In this document: piece after piece, positions 48,416 through 57,031 of the stretch
Layout: each line of letters opens with the position of its first letter
How positions within the stretch are numbered: the first letter of the stretch is position 1
DNA from: Streptomyces sp. NBC_01476
GTDB lineage: Bacteria; Actinomycetota; Actinomycetes; Streptomycetales; Streptomycetaceae
NCBI RefSeq assembly: GCF_036227265.1
Contig: NZ_CP109446.1
Location: 1,811,501-1,875,500 of the forward strand
Length of the DNA: 64,000 nt
Reading direction: 5' to 3'
Made by a program: the position numbers and the translations under genes
The notes under the pieces: model-generated
What the model saw: only the letters and a program-made list of their open reading frames with translations
What the model was told of the DNA's origin: nothing
Databases searched by the model: none

Positions 48416-48508
48416 CGCATGGCCTCCATGTCGCTGGGAGCAGGTGAGCGGGGGAACGTGGTGGGGGGGACTGCCGTGGCGGGACCGTGGCGGGACCGGT
48501 AAGGCGGC

Positions 48509-48546
48509 GGGCCGCGCGGCCGGAGTGGTGACCGGCCGCGCGGCCC
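48509..48546 (-). terminator. Strong hairpin between livK and livH
   Basis: A perfect 15-bp inverted repeat (GGGCCGCGCGGCCGG and its complement) with an 8-base loop, 19 bases past the livK stop and about 95 bases before livH. It probably stops most livK transcripts so the binding protein is made in excess over the membrane parts. Confidence 0.85.
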
Positions 48547-48564
48547 TGGGGTGCTGTCGGCTGA

Positions 48565-49821
48565 TCAGCCGGTGTAGGTGCCGCTCTTGACGGCCGCCCA
48601 CTTGCCGCTCTTCACCTGGTAGACGGTGAGCTGCTTGTTGGTGGTGTCACCGAACTCGTCGAAGGAGACGTGGCCGGCGATGCCGTCGAAGTCGGCCTTC
48701 TGGACGGCGTCGATGAGCTTGGAGCGCGCGTCGTTCATGGCCGGCAGCTTGCCGCCGTTGGCGTCCATGACTTCCTTGACGCCCTTGATGATGGCGGTGG
48801 CGGCGTCGTAGGAGTAGCCGCCGTAGGTGCCGTAGTCACCGGGGTACTTCTTGGCCTTGTAGGTCTTGATGAAGTCCTGGGCCGAGGGGAGCGTGGTGAC
48901 CGGGACGCCGACGGAGGTGGCGAGGTCGCCTTCGGAGGCGGTGCCGGCGGTCTTGATGTAGGTGTCGGAGAACATGCCGTCGCCGCCCATGAGCGGGATG
49001 TTGGCGCCGGCCGCCTTGAGCTGCTTGGTGATCAGCTCGGACTCGTCGTACTGGCCGCCGTAGTAGACCAGGTCGGCCTTGGAGTTCTTGATCTTGGTGA
49101 CGAGGGTGGAGTAGTCGGTGTCACCGGTGTTGACGTGGTCGGTGCCGGCGATCTTGCCGCCGAGGTCGGCGAACTTGCCCTTGAAGATGGCGGCCAGGCC
49201 CGCGCCGTAGGTCTGCTTGTCGTCGACGACGAACGCGCTCTTCTTCTTGAGCGTGTTGTACGCGTAGTCGGCGGCGAAGCCGCCCTGCAGGGCGTCGGTG
49301 GTGGCGGTACGGAAGTAGGTCTTGAAGGGGCGGACCTTCTTGCCGGTGCTCCAGTTGGGGCCCTGGGTCAGCGCGGGGTTGGTGTTGGCGGGCGAGATCT
49401 CCACCATGCTGGCGTTGGCGAAGACCTGCTGCATCGAGGTGGCGACGCCGGAGTTGAGCGGACCGACGGTGGCGATGACGCTGCTGTCCTGGACGAGCGC
49501 GGTGGCGTTCTGCTGGCCGGTGGCCGGCAGCGCCTTGTCGTCGAGGGCCTTGACCTTGAATGTCACGCCGGGCACGAGGTTCTTGGCGTTGGCGTCGTCG
49601 GCGGCGATCTGCACGCCGTACTGCAGGCCGAGGCCGGTGGCGGAGTTCTGGCCGGTGAGCGGCGCGTCGACGCCGATGACGACGGTGGTCTTGGCGGCGC
49701 TGGCGCCGGTGCTGCTGTCCCCGCTGCCCTTGTCGTCGTCGCTGCGGGAGCCACATGCGGTGAGGGTGAGGGCTCCGGTGGCAAGCACGGAGGTCAGTAT
49801 CAGCAAGGAACGGTGTCGCAC
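48565..49821 (-). CDS. livK: Branched-chain amino-acid-binding lipoprotein LivK
   Basis: A 418-residue extracytoplasmic binding protein with a signal peptide and lipobox LTAC at about residues 20-23, so anchored to the outer face of the membrane. The body is a type I periplasmic-binding fold (VVIGVDAPLTGQNSATGLGLQYGVQIAADDAN; VSFDEFGDTTNKQLTVYQV). The ligand is inferred to be leucine, isoleucine or valine from its neighbours. GTG 49821 follows AAAGGACTGATC. It is first in livKHMGF. Confidence 0.94.
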   Translation of the reverse strand: MRHRSLLILTSVLATGALTLTACGSRSDDDKGSGDSSTGASAAKTTVVIGVDAPLTGQNSATGLGLQYGVQIAADDANAKNLVPGVTFKVKALDDKALPATGQQNATALVQDSSVIATVGPLNSGVATSMQQVFANASMVEISPANTNPALTQGPNWSTGKKVRPFKTYFRTATTDALQGGFAADYAYNTLKKKSAFVVDDKQTYGAGLAAIFKGKFADLGGKIAGTDHVNTGDTDYSTLVTKIKNSKADLVYYGGQYDESELITKQLKAAGANIPLMGGDGMFSDTYIKTAGTASEGDLATSVGVPVTTLPSAQDFIKTYKAKKYPGDYGTYGGYSYDAATAIIKGVKEVMDANGGKLPAMNDARSKLIDAVQKADFDGIAGHVSFDEFGDTTNKQLTVYQVKSGKWAAVKSGTYTG

Positions 49822-50356
49822 GATCAGTCCTTTCCCCTGGCGCGGCCGTCTCTGATGAGCGGCCGAGTCGCGCGCTGGAACCCGGACCGACTAATCCGGT
49901 GGCGCGGTGACTGGCCGTGACTCTAGGCGCGTCAAGGGGTGTCAGGCAGAGGTGCGGGGAAGAGTGTGACTGTCTTGTTATGCCAATCGGAATCTCTTGA
50001 GCTTCTGCTGAGGTTTCTCCGGGAGTGGCGTCGCAATTCGGGCGCTTTGCGCAGCTGTCCGTATGGTGAGAACGCGCACTTCCGCCCTGGCGCGGAGGCG
50101 GCCCGACCGGGGACGGGGCCGGGGCCGGTGGGATCACTGGGGGTTGCCGGCCGGACCGGTGCCCCGGCGGGCGGCACCAGGGGTGGATCTTTGAATCCAT
50201 ATTGCGCTGAGGTTACAGAGCGTTAATTCATTGCGGTGGGACGGTGGGATCAAATGAGAAATGGGTGTGCCCCCGTCGGCAGAGCCGGACGGGGGCACCG
50301 GATGAGTCAGGACCAAAATTCGGATAACGCATGACGCGCCATCGGTCCGCTTTCGT
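49822..50356. other. Gene-free gap between livK and pyk
   Basis: 535 bases. The left part must hold the livK promoter; I could not assign clear -10 and -35 boxes. An open frame at 49939-50226 has no recognised family or ribosome site and is not called. A strong hairpin lies at 50267-50298 after pyk. AT content near 50195-50260 is higher than the neighbours. Confidence 0.5.
50267..50298 (-). terminator. Terminator downstream of pyk
   Basis: A perfect 11-bp stem (GTGCCCCCGTC / GACGGGGGCAC) with a 10-base loop, about 60 bases past the pyk stop. Confidence 0.8.
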
Positions 50357-51793
50357 TCACGCCCTCGGTGAATCGTCCTCACCGATGTGGTGAACGCGCA
50401 CCATATTGGTGGTACCGGGCATTCCGGGCGGCGAGCCGGCGGTGATCACCACCACGTCGCCCTTCTTGCAGCGGCCGATCCGCAGCAGCTGCTCGTCCAC
50501 CTGCTGCACCATCTCGTCGGTGGTCTGCACCATCGGGCCGAGGAAGCTCTCCACCCCCCAGGTGAGGTTGAGCTGGGAGCGGGTGGCAGGTTCCGGGGTG
50601 AAGGCGAGCACCGGGATCGGCGAGCGGTAGCGGGACAGCCGCCGTACGGTGTCGCCGGACTGGGTGAAGGCGACCAGGAAGCGGGCGCCGAGGAAGTCGC
50701 CCATCTCGGCGGCGGCCCGGGCCACCGCGCCGCCCTGGGTGCGCGGCTTGTTCTGCTCGGTGAGCGGGGGCAGGCCGGCCGCCAGGATGTCCTCCTCGGC
50801 GGCCGAGACGATCCGCGACATGACCTTCACGGTCTCGATCGCGTGCTTGCCGACGCTGGTCTCGCCGGAGAGCATCACCGCGTCCGTACCGTCGATGACG
50901 GCGTTGGCGACGTCGCTCGCCTCGGCGCGGGTGGGCCGGGAGTTGTCGATCATCGAGTCGAGCATCTGGGTGGCCACGATGACCGGCTTGGCGTTGCGGC
51001 GGGCCAGCTTGACGGCGCGCTTCTGCACCAGCGGCACCTTCTCCAGCGGCATCTCCACCCCGAGGTCACCGCGCGCGACCATGATGCCGTCGAAGGCGTC
51101 CACGATGTCTTCGAGGTTCTCCACCGCCTGCGGCTTCTCGACCTTGGCGATGACCGGGACCCGGCGGCCCTCCTCGTCCATGATCCGGTGCACGTCCTCG
51201 ATGTCCCGTCCGCTGCGGACGAAGGAGAGCGCGATGACGTCGGCCCCGATCCGCAGGCCCCAGCGCAGGTCGCGGATGTCCTTGTCGGACAGGGCCGGCA
51301 CCGAGACGGCGACGCCGGGGAGGTTGAGCCCCTTGTTGTCGGAGATCATGCCGCCCTCGATGCACATGGTGTGCACCCGCGGCCCTTCGACATCGGTGAC
51401 TTCGAGGGTGACCCGGCCGTCGTCCACCAGGATGCGCTCGCCGCGGGCGACGTCGGCGGGCAGTCCCTTGTACGTGGTACCGCAGATCTGCTGGTCACCC
51501 TCGATGTCATCGACGGTGATGGTGAACTCGTCCCCGCGTTCAAGGAGTACCGGACCTTCGGCGAAACGACCGAGCCGGATCTTCGGACCCTGAAGGTCGA
51601 CCAGGATGCCCACGCTGTGTCCGGTCTCGTCGGAGGCCTTGCGGACCCTTCGGTAGCGGTCCTCGTGCTCGGCGTACGACCCGTGGCTCAGGTTCAGGCG
51701 GGCCACGTCCATTCCGGCGTCGACCAGGGCCTTGATCTGGTCGTACGAGTCGGTGGCGGGTCCCAGGGTGCAGACAATTTTGGCTCGGCGCAT
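50357..51793 (-). CDS. pyk: Pyruvate kinase
   Basis: A 478-residue enzyme that makes ATP and pyruvate from phosphoenolpyruvate. Key features are RRAKIVCTLGPATDS at the start, LNLSHGSY, DLQGPKIRLG, the active-site IMVARGDLGVEMPLEKVPLVQK and VIVATQMLDSM. The frame stays open for another 2 kb upstream only because of high GC. ATG 51793 has no ribosome site; TACGCT ends 6 bases upstream, so a leaderless mRNA is possible. It is divergent from the 5'-nucleotidase gene. Confidence 0.97.
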   Translation of the reverse strand: MRRAKIVCTLGPATDSYDQIKALVDAGMDVARLNLSHGSYAEHEDRYRRVRKASDETGHSVGILVDLQGPKIRLGRFAEGPVLLERGDEFTITVDDIEGDQQICGTTYKGLPADVARGERILVDDGRVTLEVTDVEGPRVHTMCIEGGMISDNKGLNLPGVAVSVPALSDKDIRDLRWGLRIGADVIALSFVRSGRDIEDVHRIMDEEGRRVPVIAKVEKPQAVENLEDIVDAFDGIMVARGDLGVEMPLEKVPLVQKRAVKLARRNAKPVIVATQMLDSMIDNSRPTRAEASDVANAVIDGTDAVMLSGETSVGKHAIETVKVMSRIVSAAEEDILAAGLPPLTEQNKPRTQGGAVARAAAEMGDFLGARFLVAFTQSGDTVRRLSRYRSPIPVLAFTPEPATRSQLNLTWGVESFLGPMVQTTDEMVQQVDEQLLRIGRCKKGDVVVITAGSPPGMPGTTNMVRVHHIGEDDSPRA

Positions 51794-52060
51794 GTATCGA
51801 GCGTATGACTTACTCGTTGGTAGGGAACGCGGCGACGGCAACTGCCCAACGACGGCTGGGTTAACGCTTGTTGACAAGTGTCGAAGTGTGCGGGGCTCCG
51901 CTCCGATGAGCGTTCCGGTCACCCTCGGTGGCCGGGTGTGCGGCTTACCGGGCCGCCGCGCACGAGCCGGCCGACGGGGCTGTTGCCGCAGGGGCCGCGT
52001 GGGCCAGAATCTACGCGCGTCATGACGACTTCCGTCCCAACACCCTCCATGGGAGACCAG

Positions 52061-53890
52061 ATGCCCCTCAACCGCAGGGACTTCATCAACCGCTCCGCCG
52101 CCACCGGCGCGGGCGTCGCGCTGGCCGGCGCGGCCGGTGCGGTGGCGGCGGAACCCGCCGAAGCCGCCGACCGCCACCGCGGGCACGGCCACGGACACCC
52201 GCCGAAGACCTTCAGCCTGCGGGTCCTGGGCACCACCGACCTGCACGGTCACGCGCTGAACTGGGACTACTTCACCAACGCCGAGTACGACGACGCCACC
52301 CACAACGACGTCGGCCTCGCCAAGGTCGCCACCCTCGTCGCCCAGGCCCGGCACGAGAAGGGCCACGACCGCACCCTGCTGATCGACGCCGGCGACATCA
52401 TCCAGGGCACCCAGCTCTCCTACTACTACGCCCGCGTCGAGCCGATCACCGGCGCCCACCGCGGCCCCCGCCACCCCATGGCGCTGGCCATGAACGAGAT
52501 GAAGTACGACGCCGCCGCGCTGGGCAACCACGAGTTCAACTACGGCATCCCGCTGCTGCGCGCCTTCCAGGACCAGTGCGACTTCCCGCTGCTGGCGGCC
52601 AACGCGGTGGACGCCACAACGCTCAAGCCCGCGTTCCCGCCCTACCTCGTCAAGGAGCTCCGCGTGGCGGGCGGCCCGCCGGTGAAGGTCGGCATCCTGG
52701 GCCTGACCAACCCGGGCATCGCGGTGTGGGACAAGGCCAATGTGCAGGGCAGGATGGCGTTCCCCGGCCTGGTCGAGCAGGCGAAGATCTACGTGCCCAA
52801 GCTCCGTTCGCTCGGCTGCGACGTGGTGATCTGTACCGACCACTCCGGCCTGGACGGCGGCACCTCCTACGGCGACGCGGTGCCCTACCCGGAGAACGCC
52901 TCCTCGCTGGTGGCCGCCCAGGTCCCCGGCATCGACGCGATCCTGGTCGGCCACACCCATGTGGAGCGGCCGCAGACGCTGGTCACCAACGAGGCGACCG
53001 GGAAGACGGTGGTGCTCTCCGAGCCGCTGATGTGGGGGATGCGGCTGAGCGTCTTCGACATCGACCTGGAGCTGGACCGGGGCCGCTGGCACGTCACCTC
53101 GGTCACCGCGGAGGTCCGCAACGCCAACAGCGTCGCCGAGGACCCGGCGGTGGCCCGGCTGGTGCGCGCCGAGCACCAGAAGGTGGTCGACTACGTCAAC
53201 CAGGTGGTCGGCACCTGCGCCGAGGCGATGTCGGCGGCCGAGTCGACGTACAAGGACACCGCGATCGTCGACTTCATCAACGTGGTGCAGTCCGACACCG
53301 TGAAGGCGGCGCTCGCGGGCACCGCGTACGCCGCGCTGCCGGTGCTCTCCGAGGCGTCGCCGTTCTCCCGCACCGCCGCCATCCCGGCCGGGCAGGTGTC
53401 GCTGCGGGACGTGGCCGGCCTCTACGTCTACGAGAACACCCTGGACGCCAAGATCCTCACCGGCGCCCAGGTGAAGGACTACCTGGAGTGGTCCGCGGCC
53501 TACTTCGTCCAGACCGCGCCGGACGCCCCGGTCGACATCACGAAGATCACCAACGCCAACAACACCCCCGACTACAGCTATGACGTGCTCAGCGGGGTGT
53601 CCTACGACATCGACATCGCGCAGCCGGTGGGCTCCCGGATCGTGAACCTGACGGCCGGCGGCGCGCCCGTCGACCCGGCGGCGCAGTTCGTGCTTGCGGT
53701 GAACAACTACCGTTCCAGCGGCGGCAGCAACTACCCGCATGTCGCCGCCGCGCAGTCGGTGTGGTCCAACTCCGACGAGATCCGCAACACGATCATCGCC
53801 TGGGTGCAGGCGCACGGCACCATCGACCCGGCGACCTTCGGCGGCGACGAATGGCGGCTCACCCGCGCCGGAGTGCCGCTGTTCGGGTAG
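52061..53890 (+). CDS. Tat-exported bifunctional metallophosphatase/5'-nucleotidase
   Basis: A 609-residue secreted protein of the UshA/CpdB family. A twin-arginine signal (NRRDFINRSAATGAGVALAGAAGAVAA) leads to a metallophosphoesterase domain with GTTDLHGHALNWDY, IDAGDIIQG, GNHEFNYG, TDHSGLD and GHTHVERPQ metal motifs, then a 5'-nucleotidase C-terminal domain (AGLYVYENTLDAKILTGAQVKDYLEWSA, LAVNNYRSSGG). It probably releases phosphate and nucleosides from external nucleotides or 2',3'-cyclic nucleotides. ATG 52061 with GGGAG five bases upstream is preferred over ATGs at 52022 and 52049, which lack ribosome sites and add residues before the Tat motif. Confidence 0.93.
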   Translation: MPLNRRDFINRSAATGAGVALAGAAGAVAAEPAEAADRHRGHGHGHPPKTFSLRVLGTTDLHGHALNWDYFTNAEYDDATHNDVGLAKVATLVAQARHEKGHDRTLLIDAGDIIQGTQLSYYYARVEPITGAHRGPRHPMALAMNEMKYDAAALGNHEFNYGIPLLRAFQDQCDFPLLAANAVDATTLKPAFPPYLVKELRVAGGPPVKVGILGLTNPGIAVWDKANVQGRMAFPGLVEQAKIYVPKLRSLGCDVVICTDHSGLDGGTSYGDAVPYPENASSLVAAQVPGIDAILVGHTHVERPQTLVTNEATGKTVVLSEPLMWGMRLSVFDIDLELDRGRWHVTSVTAEVRNANSVAEDPAVARLVRAEHQKVVDYVNQVVGTCAEAMSAAESTYKDTAIVDFINVVQSDTVKAALAGTAYAALPVLSEASPFSRTAAIPAGQVSLRDVAGLYVYENTLDAKILTGAQVKDYLEWSAAYFVQTAPDAPVDITKITNANNTPDYSYDVLSGVSYDIDIAQPVGSRIVNLTAGGAPVDPAAQFVLAVNNYRSSGGSNYPHVAAAQSVWSNSDEIRNTIIAWVQAHGTIDPATFGGDEWRLTRAGVPLFG

Positions 53891-55478
53891 GCACGTCGCT
53901 GGCGGCGGTGCCGTCCAGGCCGAAGGTGGTGAAGGCGGTCCTGGCGGGCAGCGGGTAGTGCTCCTCACCGGTCAGCAGACCGGTGAGGTCGTTGAGCACC
54001 ACCGCGGACCGCCAGGCCGCCAGGCCCAGGTCGGGGGCGCCGACGCCATGGCTGTGCCGGTCGGCGTTCTGTACGTAGACCCGCCCGGTGACGGACCGGT
54101 CGAGTTCGAGCCGGTGCCGGGCGTCGACCCTCGGCCGGTCGGCCGCGTCCCGCTTCAGATACGGGTCCAGCTGGCTGAGCAGCCGGTCCAGGGACCGCTC
54201 CCGGTAGCCGGTGGCGAGCACCACGGCGCTGGTGATCAGCCGGGTACGGGTGCCCTGGTCGGTGTGTTCCAGGTGGAGTTCGATGCTCTGGGTGCCGATC
54301 CGGCCGGCGGTGCGGACGGTGACGCCGGGGGTGAGCACGGCATCCGGCCAGCCGCCGTCCAGGGTGCGGCGGTACAGCTCGTCGTGGATCGCGGTGATGG
54401 TCTCGGTGTCGATGCCCTTGTGCAGCTGCCACTGCCGGGGCACGAGTGCGTCGCGGACCCGCTCGGGCAGGCCGTGGAAGTAGCGGGCGTAGTCGGGGGT
54501 GAAGTGCTCCAGGCCGAGCCGGCTGTACTCCATGGGTGCGAAGGCGGGGGTGCGGGCCAGCCAGGTCAGCCGCTCCCGGCCGGCCGGGCGGGCCCGCAGC
54601 AGGTCGAGGAAGACCTCGGCGCCGGACTGCCCCGAGCCGATGACGGTGATGTGGTCGGCGGCCAGCAGCCGTTCACGCTGGTCGAGGTAGTGCGCGGAGT
54701 GCACCACCGGCACCGTCGGCGCCTCGGCCAGCGGGCGCAGCGGCTCGGGCACATAGGGTTCGGTGCCGATGCCGACCACCAGGTGGCGGGCGTAGGTGCG
54801 GCCCAGCGCCTCGGCCTCGCCGCGCGCGTCGAGTTGGGTGTGGTCGACCTCGAAGTGGGACTTGCTCGCGTTCCACCGCACCGAGTCGACCTGCTGCCCG
54901 AAGTGGATGCTCGGCAGCGCCTCGGCGACCCAGCGGCAGTAGGCGTCGTACTCGGCGCGATGCACATGGAAGCGCTCGGCGAAGTAGAAGGGGAAGAGGC
55001 GCTCGCGGGTCTTGAGCCAGCTGAGGAACGACCAGCGGCTGCCCGGGTCAGCGAGGGTCACCAGGTCGGCGAGGAAGGGCACTTGCAGCGTGGTGCCGTC
55101 GATGAGCAGCCCCGGGTGCCAGTGGAAGGCGGGCCGCTGGTCGTAGAAGGCCGCGGTGAGGTCCCCGATGCCGTCGGCGAGCGCGGCCACGGACAGGTTG
55201 AACGGCCCGACGCCGATGCCGAGCAGGTCGTAGGGCAGCTCCGCCCCCGGCTCCGGCAGGGCCGGCTCCACCGGTTCGGGCGCGGCGGCGGGCACGGCGG
55301 CCGGTGGGGGTGCGAACGCCGGCGCCGGGGGCACGGGCACCAGCGGAACGGGCGTCACCGGAACGGCCGCGGGTGCGGTCACCGCGGTCACAGCGGTCAC
55401 CGGCGCCGCGGTCACCGGCGCCGCGGCGCGCAGCGGATCGGGGGGCGAGGCGGGCAGAGGGGGCGTGGGGGCGTTCAT
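53859..55478 (-). CDS. Lysine/ornithine/diamine N-hydroxylase (IucD/DesB-like)
   Basis: A 539-residue flavin monooxygenase of siderophore pathways. FAD loop GIGVGPFNLSVAAL, IucD-type HWHPGLLIDGTTLQVPFLADLVTLADP, NADPH loop VIGSGQSGAEVF, and LATGYRERSLD near the C-terminus are present. It should hydroxylate the terminal amine of lysine, cadaverine or a related diamine. Residues 4-90 are an unusual alanine/proline/valine-rich low-complexity extension; later starts are possible. ATG 55478 overlaps the decarboxylase stop by 4 bases. The 3' end overlaps the convergent nucleotidase by 32 bases. Confidence 0.88.
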   Translation of the reverse strand: MNAPTPPLPASPPDPLRAAAPVTAAPVTAVTAVTAPAAVPVTPVPLVPVPPAPAFAPPPAAVPAAAPEPVEPALPEPGAELPYDLLGIGVGPFNLSVAALADGIGDLTAAFYDQRPAFHWHPGLLIDGTTLQVPFLADLVTLADPGSRWSFLSWLKTRERLFPFYFAERFHVHRAEYDAYCRWVAEALPSIHFGQQVDSVRWNASKSHFEVDHTQLDARGEAEALGRTYARHLVVGIGTEPYVPEPLRPLAEAPTVPVVHSAHYLDQRERLLAADHITVIGSGQSGAEVFLDLLRARPAGRERLTWLARTPAFAPMEYSRLGLEHFTPDYARYFHGLPERVRDALVPRQWQLHKGIDTETITAIHDELYRRTLDGGWPDAVLTPGVTVRTAGRIGTQSIELHLEHTDQGTRTRLITSAVVLATGYRERSLDRLLSQLDPYLKRDAADRPRVDARHRLELDRSVTGRVYVQNADRHSHGVGAPDLGLAAWRSAVVLNDLTGLLTGEEHYPLPARTAFTTFGLDGTAASDVPTRTAALRRG

Positions 55479-56860
55479 CGGTCGTTGCCGCCTTCCGTTG
55501 TGAACTGCAGGAGCGCGTCGAGGTCTTCCGGCCGCAGATACGGGTTGAGCAGGGTCGCCTTGAGCCACAGCCGGCCGCCGGCCCTGGCCCGGCCGAGCAC
55601 TGCCCGGCCGTCGTAGAGCAGGCGCCTGCGCAGCTCGGCGACCTGCTCGTCGTCGGCGCCCCGGGGGCGGAACAGCACCGTGCTGATGGTGGGCTGCCCG
55701 TACAGTTCGAGGCCCGGGTGCCGGTCGACCTTCGCGGCCAGCGCCACCGCGTGGTCGCACACCGCGTCCACCAGCGCCGCCATGCCCTCCCGGCCGACCG
55801 CGCGCAGGGTGACGGCGACCTTGAGGATGTCGGGGCGGCGGGTGGTGCGCAGCGAACGGCCGAGCAGGTCGGGCAGGCCGGCCTCGGTGTCGTCGGCGGC
55901 GTTCAGATACTCGGCCCGGTGCCCCAGCGGGCGCAGCGCGGCGCTGTCGGGTACGGCCAGCAGCCCGGCGGCGACCGGCTGCCAGCCGAGCTTGTGCAGG
56001 TCGAGGGTGACGGACACGGCGGACTGCAGGCCGTCGAGCTTGCCCGCCTCCCGTTCGCTGAAGAGCAGCGGGCCGCCGTAGGCGGCGTCCACGTGGAGTT
56101 CGGCGCGGTGCCGGGCGGCAGCCGCGGCGATCTGGGGCAGCGGGTCGATCGCCCCGGTGTCGGTGCTGCCCGCGGTGGCCACCACCAGGGCGCGTACCGG
56201 GAGTTCGTCCAGGGCGGTGTCCACCGCCGCCGGGTCGAGGACGCCGGCGGGGGTGTCCAGCACCACCGGCCGCGGCAGGCCGAGCAGCCAGGCCGCGCGC
56301 TGCACGCTGTGGTGGGTGCCGGCGCCGCAGACCACCTGGACCCGGGGTCCGCCGGAGGCGCGCTCCCTGGCCAGCAGCAGCGCCAGCTGGTTGGACTCGG
56401 TGCCGCCGGTGGTCACCAGGGCGTCGGGCGCCGGCAGGTCGGGGAAGACCAGGCCGGCCAGTGCCCTGGTGACGCGGGTCTCCAGCTCACCGGCGGCGGG
56501 GGCCTGGTCCCAGGAGTCGAGTGACGGGTTGAGCGCGGACACCGCCAGGTCGGCGGCCACCGCGACGGCCAGCGGCGGGCAGTGCAGGTGGGCCGCGCAG
56601 TACGGCTCGGCCGGGTCGGTCGCGCCCTCGGCGAGCAGCCGCACCAGGGTGTGCAGGGCTTCGCGTTCGCCGCGCCCGTCGCGGGGCACCGCGTCACCCA
56701 CCGCCTCCGCGACGGCGGCGGCCACCGCCCCCGGTCCCCCGGCCGGCGCCGCCCCGCCGCGCTTGCGCGCTCCCTCGCCCAGCGCGGTGAGCACGGCGTC
56801 CACCAGCGGCCGCAGCTCCTCCGCCCCGTGGCGTCCTCCGGCAAGAGCGGGCATCGGCAT
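55475..56860 (-). CDS. PLP-dependent group II decarboxylase (DesA-like)
   Basis: A 461-residue aromatic/diamino-acid decarboxylase-family enzyme. AAHLHCPPLAVAVAADLAVSALNPSLDSWDQAPAAGELETRV, VTTGGTESNQLALLLARE and the PLP lysine in SVTLDLHKLGWQP are visible. With the N-hydroxylase it resembles DesA-DesB of desferrioxamine synthesis, where lysine is decarboxylated to cadaverine and then N-hydroxylated; 2,4-diaminobutyrate or ornithine are other possible substrates. ATG 56860 has GAGGA upstream; ATG 56854 also possible. No DesC or DesD homologue is adjacent. Confidence 0.87.
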   Translation of the reverse strand: MPMPALAGGRHGAEELRPLVDAVLTALGEGARKRGGAAPAGGPGAVAAAVAEAVGDAVPRDGRGEREALHTLVRLLAEGATDPAEPYCAAHLHCPPLAVAVAADLAVSALNPSLDSWDQAPAAGELETRVTRALAGLVFPDLPAPDALVTTGGTESNQLALLLARERASGGPRVQVVCGAGTHHSVQRAAWLLGLPRPVVLDTPAGVLDPAAVDTALDELPVRALVVATAGSTDTGAIDPLPQIAAAAARHRAELHVDAAYGGPLLFSEREAGKLDGLQSAVSVTLDLHKLGWQPVAAGLLAVPDSAALRPLGHRAEYLNAADDTEAGLPDLLGRSLRTTRRPDILKVAVTLRAVGREGMAALVDAVCDHAVALAAKVDRHPGLELYGQPTISTVLFRPRGADDEQVAELRRRLLYDGRAVLGRARAGGRLWLKATLLNPYLRPEDLDALLQFTTEGGNDR

Positions 56861-56966
56861 CTGGGCGGTCCTCACCGGTCGGCGTATCGCTGGTTCGCCC
56901 TGCTCAACGACGATTGCGCCGAATGGGTACGTACCGGTCGCACACCGCCCGTACCGGCCCATGGGG

Positions 56967-56999
56967 ACGGGCCGGGCGCGGGGTGCGGGCCCGGCCCGT
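56967..56999 (-). terminator. Terminator downstream of pepN
   Basis: A perfect 11-bp inverted repeat (ACGGGCCGGGC / GCCCGGCCCGT) with an 11-base loop, 33 bases past the pepN stop and upstream of the decarboxylase gene. Confidence 0.8.
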
Positions 57000-57031
57000 G
57001 TGTTGACGGCGCGTCAGCCGCCGGCGGAGGG

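Noticed and set aside
49939..50226. 95-residue open frame between livK and pyk
   Set aside because: There is no recognisable motif, no ribosome site, and it overlaps the likely livK promoter.
50357..53968. A 1203-residue continuous frame ending in pyruvate kinase
   Set aside because: The part before residue 726 is the antisense of the nucleotidase gene and has shadow-frame composition; pyk starts at 51793.
56861..57031. Iron box (DmdR/IdeR site) upstream of the decarboxylase
   Set aside because: I looked for TTAGGTTAGGCT-like palindromes and found none; only a pepN terminator is evident.
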